A stretch of DNA of 64,000 bases from Methylophaga sulfidovorans (GTDB taxonomy: Bacteria > Pseudomonadota > Gammaproteobacteria > Nitrosococcales > Methylophagaceae). Below the pieces are notes generated by a model. It did not search any database and was not told the DNA's origin. It worked only from the letters and a program-made list of their open reading frames with translations. The stretch covers positions 178,496 through 242,495 of the forward strand of contig NZ_FOSH01000003.1 of the NCBI RefSeq assembly GCF_900114205.1, given 5' to 3'. A program made the translations under genes and the position numbers. Below, piece by piece: positions 19,829-28,691 of the stretch (its first letter is position 1; each line of letters opens with the position of its first letter).

Positions 19829-21628
19829 ATGACACAACAAAATATGACCATTGCTGCCTTGCAACAAGCCTATCAAGCTGGTGAGCTGTCACCAAAACAA
19901 GTTATTAAGAATGCCTTAGAGCGTTGTCAGCAGTATCTTGAACACAATATCTGGATCGAGTTATTCAGTCTGGAACAACTTCAGCCTTATCTGGATGCTT
20001 TGGAAAACAGCAGTATTGAAGACAAACCGCTGTTTGGGATTCCTTTTGCTATTAAAGATAATATCGAGTTGGCGGGATTCCCTGTCACGGCAGGCTGTGA
20101 GGCCTATACTTACACGCCCGATAAATCAGCCTTTGTTGTGCAACAACTGATTGATGCTGGTGCAATTCCTCTAGGTAAAACCAATCTGGATCAGTTTGCT
20201 ACCGGGCTGGTGGGCGTGCGTTCACCTGAAAAATGGGGGCCATGCCATAACAGTTTTGATAAAGACTATATTTCTGGTGGCTCAAGTTCGGGCTCAGCGG
20301 TGGCTGTGGCATTAGGTTTAGTCAGCTTTTCATTAGGTACAGATACCGCAGGGTCAGGACGTGTGCCTGCCGCCTTTAATAATCTGATTGGTTTAAAACC
20401 AACCCGAGGTTTATTGAGTACCGATGGTGTCGTGCCAGCGTGTCGTAGTCTGGATTGTGTATCTATTTTTAGCTTAACCACTGATGATGCCAATACGGTA
20501 TTTAATGTAGCCGCCGAATTTGACGCTAATGATGCCTTTGCCAGACCCAATCTGGATACCAATAAAGGTAACTACGGTCAGTTAGCCGACAGTACGTTTA
20601 GTTTTGCTGTGCCAAAATCCGATCAGCTGAATTTTTTTGGTGATGCAGAATATGCTGAGCAATTTGAACAAGCGGTAAAACATCTGGAAAGCTTGGGTGG
20701 TGAGAAACAGTTTATCGATTTCGAACCATTCTTTACTGCTGCCAGACTGCTTTATGAAGGCCCTTGGGTGGCAGAGCGTCGTGTGGCAACAGAAGGCGTC
20801 GACAGACAAGCTATGCTGCAAGTCATTCAGGATATTCTGGCGACACAGGAAGATGCCCGAGCAGATGACTTATTTAAAGCGGAATATAAGTTACAGGTTT
20901 GCCGACAGCAGGTAAGAGATGCGCTGGAAAGCTATGATTTTATTCTGACGCCAACAGCTGGCACCACCTATACCATTGAACAGGTACAGGCAGATCCGAT
21001 AAAACTTAATAGTAATCTGGGGCATTACACCAACTTTATGAACCTGCTTGATTGCAGTGCGATAGCGGTACCGACAGGATTTATTTCATCGGGTTTACCG
21101 TTTGGTGTGACCTTATTTTCACGTGCTTTTAGTGATGCCCGTTTATTAAGTTATGCCAATTTGATGCAGCAGTCTTTACGATTGCCATTAGGTGCGATGG
21201 ATATTTCCTGTCCAGATTCAACAGCGGCTATCTCAGGCTGTGATGATCGCATCACTGTCGCCGTATGTGGGGCTCATTTGCAAGGGCAACCGCTTAATTA
21301 TCAATTAACGGAGCGAGGCGGTGTCTTTTTAGAGAAAACGGTAACGGCTAATGCCTATAAGCTTTATGCCTTAGCGGGTGGTCCACCAAAAAGACCTGGA
21401 CTGGTTCGTGATGAAAACGGGTCAGAGATTGAAATTGAACTCTGGTCTTTACCTACAGCCACCCTGGGATCGTTTCTGGCAGGCATTGCAGCGCCTTTAG
21501 GTTTAGGCAAGTTGGAAGTGAAAGATGGGCGCTGGGTCACAGGATTTATCTGTGAGCCTTATGGCCTTGAGCAGGCGACCGACATTACATCATTTGGATC
21601 CTGGCGTAAGTATTTGTTAAATAAATAA
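19829..21628 (+). CDS. atzF: allophanate hydrolase
   Basis: This enzyme hydrolyses allophanate to ammonia and carbon dioxide, the last step of guanidine degradation. The N-terminal amidase-signature domain holds the Ser-cisSer-Lys triad region: PFAIKDNIE, GGSSSGSAVAVALG and GTDTAGSGRVPAA. The C-terminal domain (from about residue 470) is the AtzF-type extension that aids decarboxylation. The start has TTGGAGG 8 nt upstream, and the gene begins one base after the carboxylase stop. Length 599 aa is typical. A strong terminator follows. Confidence 0.93.
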   Translation: MTQQNMTIAALQQAYQAGELSPKQVIKNALERCQQYLEHNIWIELFSLEQLQPYLDALENSSIEDKPLFGIPFAIKDNIELAGFPVTAGCEAYTYTPDKSAFVVQQLIDAGAIPLGKTNLDQFATGLVGVRSPEKWGPCHNSFDKDYISGGSSSGSAVAVALGLVSFSLGTDTAGSGRVPAAFNNLIGLKPTRGLLSTDGVVPACRSLDCVSIFSLTTDDANTVFNVAAEFDANDAFARPNLDTNKGNYGQLADSTFSFAVPKSDQLNFFGDAEYAEQFEQAVKHLESLGGEKQFIDFEPFFTAARLLYEGPWVAERRVATEGVDRQAMLQVIQDILATQEDARADDLFKAEYKLQVCRQQVRDALESYDFILTPTAGTTYTIEQVQADPIKLNSNLGHYTNFMNLLDCSAIAVPTGFISSGLPFGVTLFSRAFSDARLLSYANLMQQSLRLPLGAMDISCPDSTAAISGCDDRITVAVCGAHLQGQPLNYQLTERGGVFLEKTVTANAYKLYALAGGPPKRPGLVRDENGSEIEIELWSLPTATLGSFLAGIAAPLGLGKLEVKDGRWVTGFICEPYGLEQATDITSFGSWRKYLLNK

Positions 21629-21637
21629 GCGATACAA

Positions 21638-21668
21638 AAAAGCCGTCATTGATGACGGCTTTTCTTTT
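21638..21668. terminator. bidirectional rho-independent terminator
   Basis: An 8-bp GC-rich stem (AGCCGTCA, 21641-21648, with TGACGGCT, 21653-21660; loop TTGA) is flanked by A's on the left and T's on the right. It can end the guanidine operon on the plus strand and the convergent glycine-zipper gene on the minus strand. Confidence 0.9.
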
Positions 21669-21674
21669 TGGAAA

Positions 21675-21974
21675 CTAGCAGTTTCCTTTTTTTGCCTGAC
21701 CGGGCGGGCAGAAGTGTCCTTTATGGTCATCATAATGATGTTCTTTATGATGTTCGCTGTGACCTTCAGATTCATCAGTGTTGACGGCTACACCTGTGGC
21801 TGCACCGATAGCACCACCTATCATTGCACCATCTCGTCCACCTACTTCGTTGCCAACGGCAGCGCCTACAGCACCACCAATGCCGCCACCTACTGCTGCA
21901 TCTAATGTAGAGCTATCAGCATGAGCAGCAAATGCTGTCATGAACAATGGAATGATCAGGAATTTTATTTTCAT
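21675..21974 (-). CDS. secreted glycine-zipper protein with His-rich tail
   Basis: This is a small envelope protein (99 aa). A signal peptide (MKIKFLIIPLFMTAFAAHA) is followed by a glycine zipper (GGGIGGAVGAAVG, then GGAIGAATGVAV), a membrane-inserting motif of many outer-membrane-associated proteins. The C-terminus is rich in His and Asp/Glu (HSEHHKEHHYDDHKGH) and ends in two Cys; it may bind divalent metals, which is inference. GAGGA before the ATG gives the ribosome binding site. Function is unknown. Confidence 0.75.
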   Translation of the reverse strand: MKIKFLIIPLFMTAFAAHADSSTLDAAVGGGIGGAVGAAVGNEVGGRDGAMIGGAIGAATGVAVNTDESEGHSEHHKEHHYDDHKGHFCPPGQAKKGNC

Positions 21975-22055
21975 ATTGTTATTTATCCTCTTTACAAATA
22001 ACTAGTGCGCAACATAACTGAATGTAAGCAGGTTGGCAATTATTCGCTGGGCTGA

Positions 22056-24080
22056 TCAATTAACAGCAACAGGGTTATCTGGTGCTTTTACACCGGCTTT
22101 ACCTTGTAATAAAGTCGATGTGGCCGATTCAATATACGCATCTATACGATGATCCAATTTCTCTGTGTCAGCAGCGTCATGAATCATGTTTGCAGATGCT
22201 TTTGGTAATAACTGATAGTTATATAACGTTGCAGAGTTGTCTGTTGATTTAACCAGCACTTTATTATCATCAATGATAGCTGTAGTTGGATCAGAGCCTG
22301 ATGGTTTGACAACAGCAAATCCGGCGTCATTGATATTTAATAAATCACGACCCCAGCAGCTATAAGTGGTATCTCCACCCATTAAACCAGCGACAGTTGG
22401 TGCAATATCAACTTGAGCGCCAACCGTTGAATTACTGTGACCATATTTTTTGACAACATCCGGGCCAATAACTAATAACGGCACATGGAATCTAAGCATA
22501 TCAATATCGGTGACCTGATTAGGGGTACTAAAGCCATGATCACCCACTAAAACAAATAGTGTGTTATCGAAATAATCTGACTTGGCTACTTTTTTGAAAA
22601 ACTGGCCTAAAGCCCAATCGGCATAACGCATCGCGGTTAAATGTTCATTCAACTCACCATGACCTGTCACTTTTGCTACTGGAAGTGGGGTAGGTAAAGC
22701 ATAAGGTGTGTGATTAGATAAGGTTTGTAAAAAGGCAAAAAATGGTTTGTCTTTAGGCATTTTTTGTAACTCTTCGGCAGCCCGGTCGAACATATCCTGA
22801 TCGGATACGCCCCAGGTAGGATCGGAGAAAACAGGATTCACAAAATCGTGTCTGCCAATAAAACGTTGCATACCCTGAGCACCAAAAAAGCCTTTTTGAT
22901 TATCCCAGGCGAAATCGCCGTTATAGACGTATATGCTTTGATAACCTCTGTCGGCTGTCATTTGTATCAAACCCGAAAAATGGTTACTGCCCTCAGGCTG
23001 TTGCATCAAATACTCATAGTGAGGGAGGTTAGGAAAGCAGGCTAATGAAGCAAACATACCTTGGTGAGTATGCGTGCCGTTTGAGAAAAAGCGATTGAAT
23101 AACAGGCCTTGTTTAGCGAGTTTGTCGAATTCAGGTGTGATGCCTTCATCATGACCTAAAGCACCGACATATTCACCACTGAAACTTTCCATAAGAATGA
23201 ACACAACATTTAATGGTTTTTGGGTTAAGCCCACATGTGCATGATAACTACGTAATACGGGTGAGTACTCGGGGTCTATAAGTTGATCAGACGGCGTTAA
23301 AATCATTTTCTCGACAGTGCTGTTAGCATCAGCTAATGGCATTTTCTTGAGCCACTTATTATCGCCTTTTTTGGTACCAATGACGGCTTTAGCTAATGTA
23401 TAAACGCCGTTTAAGCCCAAATGATTAGCAAAAAGATAATTACTCTGGAAGGCATCACCCCAACGCAGTGGTGGCCCTTGACGTAATGTGCCTCGTGCAG
23501 CCACGACGGATATTAACAATACTACGAGAAATGCCGTCATTCTCAGGCTGTATCGAGTTTTATCAGTGGACTTAGCTTGGTTAATCCGGCTGTTTACAGT
23601 AAAGATAAAAAATAATGCCGTGATCATTAGACCGATAATGATGAGGTAAGTGACGACAGGAAACCCATACCAAATCATGCTCAATACTGTTGCCGGATCT
23701 TCCTTCATATATTCAAAAACCAGGCTGTTCAGCCGTGTATGAAACTCATGATAGAAGTCGAGCTCAACAATAGCGAGAAAGATCATCACGCTGGAAACAA
23801 AGGTAAGCCAGACTGTATAGGCTTTACGGTTGCTTAAACCATTTTTAAACAGTAAGCCAATAACTAATGGTAGAAGCATATAAACCGTGACAATCAAGTC
23901 AAAGCGAAGCCCGGTGATGAAGGCATGAATAAGATCATGGCTGGGAATGCTGGCACTCAGATCATTGTTTCGCCATAACAGAACGCCTCTTAATAGCGTC
24001 TGTAACAGCATTAAAATAAATGCAGAACTAAAAATAAAATAAAGATCAGAAGAGAGACTGTTGTTATTATTTTTTTGCAT
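22056..24080 (-). CDS. LtaS/OpgB-family membrane sulfatase-like phosphotransferase
   Basis: This inner-membrane protein has about five N-terminal transmembrane helices (roughly residues 10-195) and a large periplasmic alkaline-phosphatase/sulfatase-fold domain. LMESFSGEYVG begins the catalytic domain. NGTHTHQGMFAS carries the nucleophile Thr, and LVGDHGFSTP the metal-binding Asp/His. Relatives transfer phosphoglycerol or phosphoethanolamine to glucans, lipids or teichoic acids; the acceptor here is unknown. The ATG at 24080 (MQKNNNNS) is chosen because GGA lies 6 nt upstream; an in-frame ATG at 24152 would add a less typical leader. Confidence 0.82.
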   Translation of the reverse strand: MQKNNNNSLSSDLYFIFSSAFILMLLQTLLRGVLLWRNNDLSASIPSHDLIHAFITGLRFDLIVTVYMLLPLVIGLLFKNGLSNRKAYTVWLTFVSSVMIFLAIVELDFYHEFHTRLNSLVFEYMKEDPATVLSMIWYGFPVVTYLIIIGLMITALFFIFTVNSRINQAKSTDKTRYSLRMTAFLVVLLISVVAARGTLRQGPPLRWGDAFQSNYLFANHLGLNGVYTLAKAVIGTKKGDNKWLKKMPLADANSTVEKMILTPSDQLIDPEYSPVLRSYHAHVGLTQKPLNVVFILMESFSGEYVGALGHDEGITPEFDKLAKQGLLFNRFFSNGTHTHQGMFASLACFPNLPHYEYLMQQPEGSNHFSGLIQMTADRGYQSIYVYNGDFAWDNQKGFFGAQGMQRFIGRHDFVNPVFSDPTWGVSDQDMFDRAAEELQKMPKDKPFFAFLQTLSNHTPYALPTPLPVAKVTGHGELNEHLTAMRYADWALGQFFKKVAKSDYFDNTLFVLVGDHGFSTPNQVTDIDMLRFHVPLLVIGPDVVKKYGHSNSTVGAQVDIAPTVAGLMGGDTTYSCWGRDLLNINDAGFAVVKPSGSDPTTAIIDDNKVLVKSTDNSATLYNYQLLPKASANMIHDAADTEKLDHRIDAYIESATSTLLQGKAGVKAPDNPVAVN

Positions 24081-24342
24081 GGAATATCCATCAGTTATCA
24101 GCGGATTCACCATCAATAGTGAATAAAGTGAAATTATTGGTGAATGCATCATACATAGTTTTCGTTAAGAAAAACTTAAGGTAGATAAGTAATGATATTT
24201 TTTGATGTATTTCAGATTGGAGAGTAAAGCTTCGATAAAAAAGATTTATTATCAAGAATGTTAGCCGATATACTTCCTGAAGCAGCTATGACATTTTCAT
24301 GGTTGGCAGGATGATGATTGGACTTGATTAGGATACGGAGTT

Positions 24343-26042
24343 GGAATTCAGTTTATTAAAAATCTTCCTATTGGAAAAAAGATTTTCAGTGTGGTTGTTA
24401 TTCTTGGGCTAAGCCAAGTGCTTATCTCCGCTTTTGCTATCTTCAAAATGAATAATATTTCGGATGAGTTTTCCGTTATTCATCAAATGTCATTACCGTT
24501 GGAAAAAAAACGTGTCTGAAGCGAGCCAGCTTCAATTAAAAAAAGCGTCCGAATTACAACAGTTGATGATTGATGCCAAATCAGGGGCGAGAAGGAATGT
24601 CATCAAAGCGCATTTTGCCACAATAGAAAATATTACCTTGCAAACAAATCAAGCGATGCAAGATATTGTGACACTTCTCAATACCTCCAAAGATAAAAGT
24701 CTGGATGCTGATTTACAGCGGATGTGGGTAGTCTGGAAGAAAATACAGCGAAGGTAGTTGAGCAACAGGCCAATTATCAGAAATACGTTGATAGCGCGAT
24801 TTAGATTATTAAACGTGGCGGCAGTATGTCGGGTGGTGGTTATCTGTCAAAGGATGAACAGACGCAGTTACAAGAAATTGAAGAAAGCTATTTGAAAGCT
24901 TACAAGCGATGCAAGCAAGTATTGATAACATCACAAACCGTTCAGTAAAAAATGTGCAGAATGTACAGAGATCCAGTTTATTCAGCCTTATTGCTATGGC
25001 AGTCGCTTTATTGATTATTGGTATTTTCATTTCAAAAATTATTATCAGCAATATCGTCACACCTATTAAAGGCGTGATGACGGTTCTTACCTCGATGGCT
25101 GAGGATAATGATTTAACAAAACGCATGAACTTTGACAGCGAAGATGAAGTTGATGCGATGGGAAAAACCTTTAATCTGTTTGTCGAAAAGTTGCAGAGCT
25201 TAGTCATTAGTCTTACCCAGGCATCAGAGCAATTATCGACAGCAGAAGAAACCTCTGTGGTGAGTATTTCCACCAATCAGAATATTGCCAAGCAAAAAAA
25301 TGAAACGATGCACGTGGCATCGGCTATCACGCAAATGACTGCAATCGTACAGGAAGTTGCCATTAGTGCTGAAAAAGCCTCTGAAGCGGCGGTGAAAGGG
25401 GATAAGGATTCAGAATCTGGTCGAAAAGTTGTTGAGGAAATTGTTTCATCAATTAATAATTTAGCAGCAGAAATTACTACCTCAACCTCAGTCATTAAAA
25501 CCCTGAAATCAGATAGCGAAAACATCGGTACCGTACTTGATGTAATTAAGAACATTGCAGAACAAACGAACTGACTTGCTCTAAATGTAGCTATTGAAGC
25601 TGCTCGTGCTGGCGATCAGGGACGTGGTTTTGCTGTTGTGGCTGATGAAGTACGTTCTTTAGCACAAAAAACACAAGACTCAACCAAAGAGATTGAAGAC
25701 CTCATTCTTACTTTGCAGCAAGGTTCAGATAACGCTGTTAACTCAATGGCACTGAATCAGACGAGCATTGAAGGCCTGGTATCAAAAGCAGTGGATGCCA
25801 CTAATTCATTAAAAGAAATCACGAACTCCGTTAGCTCGATCACCGAAATGAATACATTAATTGCGACGGCAGCCGAGCAACAAAGTCATGTTGTGAATGA
25901 AATCAATAGCAATGTACATAATATTCAACAAGTGTCAGAAAACACGGCTGAAGGCTCAGAGCAAGTATCACAAGCGAGCCAGGAAATTGCCCAATTAAGT
26001 GAAAAGCTCACCAGTATGGTTAGACAGTTCAAAGTAGCTTAG
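24343..26042 (+). pseudogene. methyl-accepting chemotaxis protein, decayed
   Basis: This is a chemoreceptor broken in several places. A first transmembrane segment (KNLPIGKKIF...VVVILGLSQVLIS) reads in one frame with no usable start codon. The frame shifts at an A8 run near 24505-24512, again near 24730, and again near 24895-24910. There is an in-frame TAG at 24802, then a second membrane segment, a HAMP region and the coiled-coil signalling domain. A TGA at 25572 falls inside the otherwise perfect hairpin tip ([22 protein letters not shown]), after which the frame stays open to 26042. The signalling part is well conserved, so inactivation looks recent. Confidence 0.88.
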
Positions 26043-26095
26043 AACGTATTGTTTGGCAGCGACTGCTTATCCATTCGTAAAGTCACTGTCGCGGC

Positions 26096-26130
26096 TTATC
26101 ATAAAAAGCAAGAAGAGCTTTTTATGATAA
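26096..26130. repeat. perfect 14-bp inverted repeat (hairpin)
   Basis: TTATCATAAAAAGC (26096-26109) and its exact complement GCTTTTTATGATAA (26117-26130) surround a 7-nt loop, AAGAAGA. The stem contains A5/T5 tracts but no separate T-run follows. It may act as a terminator after the decayed chemoreceptor or be an AT-rich protein-binding site. Confidence 0.5.
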
Positions 26131-26254
26131 TGCTGTAAGAGGGCTATTGTTATATAAAACAGATGCTTGATAAATAGTTATAGAATAATGTCTTTATTCA
26201 TTGCTGAGCGATGAGCATCTATTCTAAGATCAGTTTTTCAACTGGAATATTAGA

Positions 26255-26830
26255 ATGTCATTTGTTTTTATTTCATTATTTATTGTCATATTAGTGGCTG
26301 TTCTACTTCTTGCCTTGATGAAAGGTGACAAGAAAGAAACAGAAAAGACAACGGATTATCCCTACAGTAAACAACCCGCATTACTCACTCCAGCAGAACT
26401 ATCATTTATACATAGCCTGAAGCTTGCCGTAGATGGACAGTATGATATTTCTTATAAAGTACGACTTGCCGATATAGTTAGTGTAAAACAAACAAAGTCT
26501 AAATCTGATTGGCAAAAAGCCTTTAACAAAATTCAGTCTAAGCATGTCGACTTTGTTTTGACTGACACTAAAACAGCAGACATTCTATGTGCGATAGAGC
26601 TCGACGATGCCTCCCATAACAAACCTGCCAGACAGCTACGTGATGAGTTTCTCGATAATGTATTGCGAGTCACCAGAGTGCCTTTATTACGTTTCACAGT
26701 AGAGCAAAGTTATCAGTCGCAATTGATTGCAGAGAAAATAAAGAATGCGATTCACCCTGAATTTGCTATTCACCACTCAGCTGATGTCGTGATGGATGAT
26801 ATAAAAATCCTTATTAACCCAGACAAATAA
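26255..26830 (+). CDS. DUF2726 domain protein with N-terminal membrane anchor
   Basis: This is a conserved protein of unknown function (191 aa). One N-terminal transmembrane helix (VFISLFIVILVAVLLLALM) is followed by a cytoplasmic domain of the DUF2726 type. That domain contains an ADIVSVKQ stretch, the VDFVLTDTKTADILCAIELDDASH core and a C-terminal LLRFTVEQSY. The 'D...ELDD.SH' pattern resembles a nuclease-like (restriction-endonuclease fold) core, which has been suggested for this family; that is inference. It stands alone between the broken chemoreceptor and the reverse transcriptase locus. Confidence 0.7.
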   Translation: MSFVFISLFIVILVAVLLLALMKGDKKETEKTTDYPYSKQPALLTPAELSFIHSLKLAVDGQYDISYKVRLADIVSVKQTKSKSDWQKAFNKIQSKHVDFVLTDTKTADILCAIELDDASHNKPARQLRDEFLDNVLRVTRVPLLRFTVEQSYQSQLIAEKIKNAIHPEFAIHHSADVVMDDIKILINPDK

Positions 26831-26922
26831 TATTTACTATCGAAGCGATATATTTCTCATTGCATCTTTTAAATTTGTGCGGCTGTGTTTAAGTATATGA
26901 ATAATAATTGTTAAATAAATAC

Positions 26923-26951
26923 TTGAATTTTATCAACCTCATCCATATATA
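26923..26951 (+). promoter_or_regulatory. sigma-70-type promoter of the reverse transcriptase locus
   Basis: TTGAAT (26923-26928) and TATATA (26946-26951) are separated by exactly 17 nt, an optimal arrangement. Transcription would begin near 26958, right where the first stem of the leader starts. This leaves about 215 nt of untranslated RNA before the ribosome binding site of the reverse transcriptase. Confidence 0.55.
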
Positions 26952-26957
26952 GATAAT

Positions 26958-27160
26958 GTTGTGCTCGCATTGCCTACGATGCAGTTTCGGAGGTAGCGCA
27001 CACGGAGAAACATTGGTGCTATACAGCTGGCAATGGTTATGACCGCTGCAAGTTGACCATCGTGGCTTGGCTGGTATTAGTTATAAAAGTCATAGCGTGT
27101 TTGGTTGAAGTCTCGTTCTCTGTTGCACGTGTTAGGGGCTACAAAACGCACGTGTATCTT
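26958..27160 (+). ncRNA. candidate structured RNA upstream of reverse transcriptase
   Basis: This non-coding leader is more GC-rich and more structured than its surroundings. TGTGC (26960-26964) pairs with GCACA (26998-27002) around an inner CTAC/GTAG stem. GCTAT near 27018 and TTATGAC near 27037 can pair with the GTCATAGC near 27089. A 9-bp stem (27124-27132 with 27148-27156, containing CACGTG twice) lies just before the GGAGG. RT genes of retron and DRT type have such templates or partner RNAs immediately upstream. I cannot identify a known family. Confidence 0.35.
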
Positions 27161-27228
27161 GGAGGTCTGCTATAAAACCATCCCAGAAACGATATTCAGC
27201 ACTCTTTGAAATTTCAGATCCGGAATTC

Positions 27229-28386
27229 ATGTCTACTGTATGGAAAGACATGTATTCTAGTACACCCAGAAAAAAAAGAGATGCCAGTGGCATTGATGGT
27301 CTGAGTATTAATGATTTTGATGATGATAAAGATAATTATATTTCTCTTTTATCTGAGAAAATCAGGTCAGGTACATACACTCCAATGCTGCTAAGGGCGG
27401 CTCCAATACCTAAACCAAATAATAAATATAGAATTATTTGTATTCCAACTGTTAAAGATCGTTTTGTTCAACGATGTATCCTTCGGTTTCTAAATAATCA
27501 CGATCAAACTCTTGCTAATAAAATAAGTTATGGTTTCATTAATGGCTACAGTAAGGCAGTAGAGTGCGCTGTAACAAAAGCAAAGAGTTTGAGACAGTCC
27601 CAAAGCTGGGCTTATAAGGCCGATATCAGTGCTTTTTTTGACAATATTCAAAGGGCTGAAATCGAAAATCTAATTAGAAAAAAGGTTAAGTATAGATCTT
27701 TACATAATCTAATTATTAAGTTCGTACATACAGAGATACAAGCGGATGGAAATTTAGCAAGAATCATTCACCAACAAGGTATATCTCGCGGTCTTGGTTT
27801 ACGCCAGGGAATGCCACTTTCACCATATTTAGCTAATTTATATCTAAAGAATTTTGACGATGCAGTTATTAAAAAAAATATCAAAATGATTAGGTATGCT
27901 GATGATTTGATAGCATTTGCTAATAATAAAGATTCTTGCCATCAGATTCATGATTTTTGTAAGCAAGAACTTAGAAAAGTATTTTTAGATATACACGATA
28001 TTGACTTAAAATCTAAGACTATCATTGCTGCCCCTGAGCAAGATATTGAATTCTTAGGACTATCCATTTGCCCGAGTAATTCTGGCTACGAAATCCCGAT
28101 TTCACAACAACAGTTAGGAAAGATTAAAACAAAACTTTATGAGCTTACTGACATGAATTACTGTCTAAAGAATGGTATTAACTTAACAAATATTATGTCC
28201 AAGCTTGAAAGCAAAAAAATTGGTTATATGGATGCGTATGATTCTGCCCAGAATAAATCTCAACTTCATGATTTGCTGGACAATAGCTATCGGCAAATAA
28301 TCGGTCAAATCTTTTTTAAGCTGGGTATAAATATAGATAAGTTGCCAAGTCAGGCGAAGAAATTCTTAGGCTTGCATCTTATATGA
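27229..28386 (+). CDS. stand-alone reverse transcriptase (unclassified/DRT-like)
   Basis: This is an RNA-directed DNA polymerase. Palm motifs, numbered from the ATG: IPKPNNKYRIICIP (60-73), YKADISAFFDNI (129-140, catalytic Asp132), LRQGMPLSPYLANLYL (191-206), the IRYADDLIAF box (221-230, catalytic Asp225/226) and IEFLGLSICP (273-282). The C-terminal hundred residues match no maturase X or HNH domain that I recognise. There is no intron domain V nearby, so a group II intron is unlikely, and a diversity-generating retroelement is excluded by the QGMPLSP motif. The frame stays open upstream to 27137 with RT-like residues (YSALFEISDPEF). GGAGG (27161-27165) sits 6 nt before an ATA at 27172, so the true protein may begin there. 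AT-rich codon use differs from neighbours. Confidence 0.82.
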   Translation: MSTVWKDMYSSTPRKKRDASGIDGLSINDFDDDKDNYISLLSEKIRSGTYTPMLLRAAPIPKPNNKYRIICIPTVKDRFVQRCILRFLNNHDQTLANKISYGFINGYSKAVECAVTKAKSLRQSQSWAYKADISAFFDNIQRAEIENLIRKKVKYRSLHNLIIKFVHTEIQADGNLARIIHQQGISRGLGLRQGMPLSPYLANLYLKNFDDAVIKKNIKMIRYADDLIAFANNKDSCHQIHDFCKQELRKVFLDIHDIDLKSKTIIAAPEQDIEFLGLSICPSNSGYEIPISQQQLGKIKTKLYELTDMNYCLKNGINLTNIMSKLESKKIGYMDAYDSAQNKSQLHDLLDNSYRQIIGQIFFKLGINIDKLPSQAKKFLGLHLI

Positions 28387-28400
28387 AGATTGTTTGAAAG

Positions 28401-28592
28401 GCATTAATGAAAGCAGGGCTTGGTGACTTCCTCTGATGTATACAAAACGGAACGTCGATTCATATTTTACAAGAGTTAGAAGGTTGATCAGATATTAAGC
28501 TGGTAGAGTGGTATGAACATCTTTCATCTGGACAGTTAACATTCTATGCAGATGATAGTTTGTGTCAGTTAGTTGAAAAAGGCCGAAGATAA
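28401..28592 (+). pseudogene. tyrosine recombinase (integrase) C-terminal remnant
   Basis: Sixty-three codons in one frame resemble the end of a phage/island integrase: ALMKAGLGDFL, then IQNGTSIHILQELEG, then SDIKLVEWYEHLSSGQLTFYADD. This matches the usual 'H.LQELGGWSDIKMVERYAHLS' region with the catalytic Tyr. The HDLRHT box is deleted at the junction near 28433. Two in-frame TGA codons (28434; 28485, at the place of the conserved Trp) kill it. It lies between the reverse transcriptase and the 3' end of a tRNA-Arg gene, the typical site of a tRNA-targeting element. Confidence 0.75.
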
Positions 28593-28614
28593 ATCTTTGA
28601 CTACATAAGACAGA

Positions 28615-28691
28615 TGGTGCGCCCGGCACGATTCGAACGTGCGACCGCCTGGTTCGTAGCCAGGTACTCTATCCAGCTGAGCTACGGGCGC
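28615..28691 (-). tRNA. tRNA-Arg (anticodon ACG), copy 1
   Basis: This is a 77-nt tRNA with encoded CCA (complement TGG at 28615-28617). Acceptor GCGCCCG pairs with CGGGCGC, the D arm contains AGCTCAGCTGGATAGAGT, the anticodon loop is CTACGAA (ACG, read as ICG), and GTTCGAATC is the T loop. The discriminator base is A. It is the second of two nearly identical tandem copies on the minus strand, and its 3' end borders the integrase remnant. Confidence 0.97.

Noticed and set aside
19506..19895. Minus-strand ORF of 129 codons at the carboxylase/hydrolase junction
   Set aside because: It is antisense to the biotinyl domain and the start of allophanate hydrolase; no protein-like features.
16238..21628. 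Plain urea carboxylase/allophanate hydrolase pathway for urea
   Set aside because: Two guanidine riboswitch classes and CgdA/CgdB point to guanidine as the physiological substrate; urea activity is not excluded as a side reaction.
27229..28386. Group II intron-encoded protein
   Set aside because: No maturase X or HNH domain is recognisable and no domain V hairpin follows the gene.
27229..28386. Diversity-generating retroelement
   Set aside because: The QG motif is QGMPLSP instead of the DGR-type SQ motif, and no template/variable repeat pair or target gene was seen.
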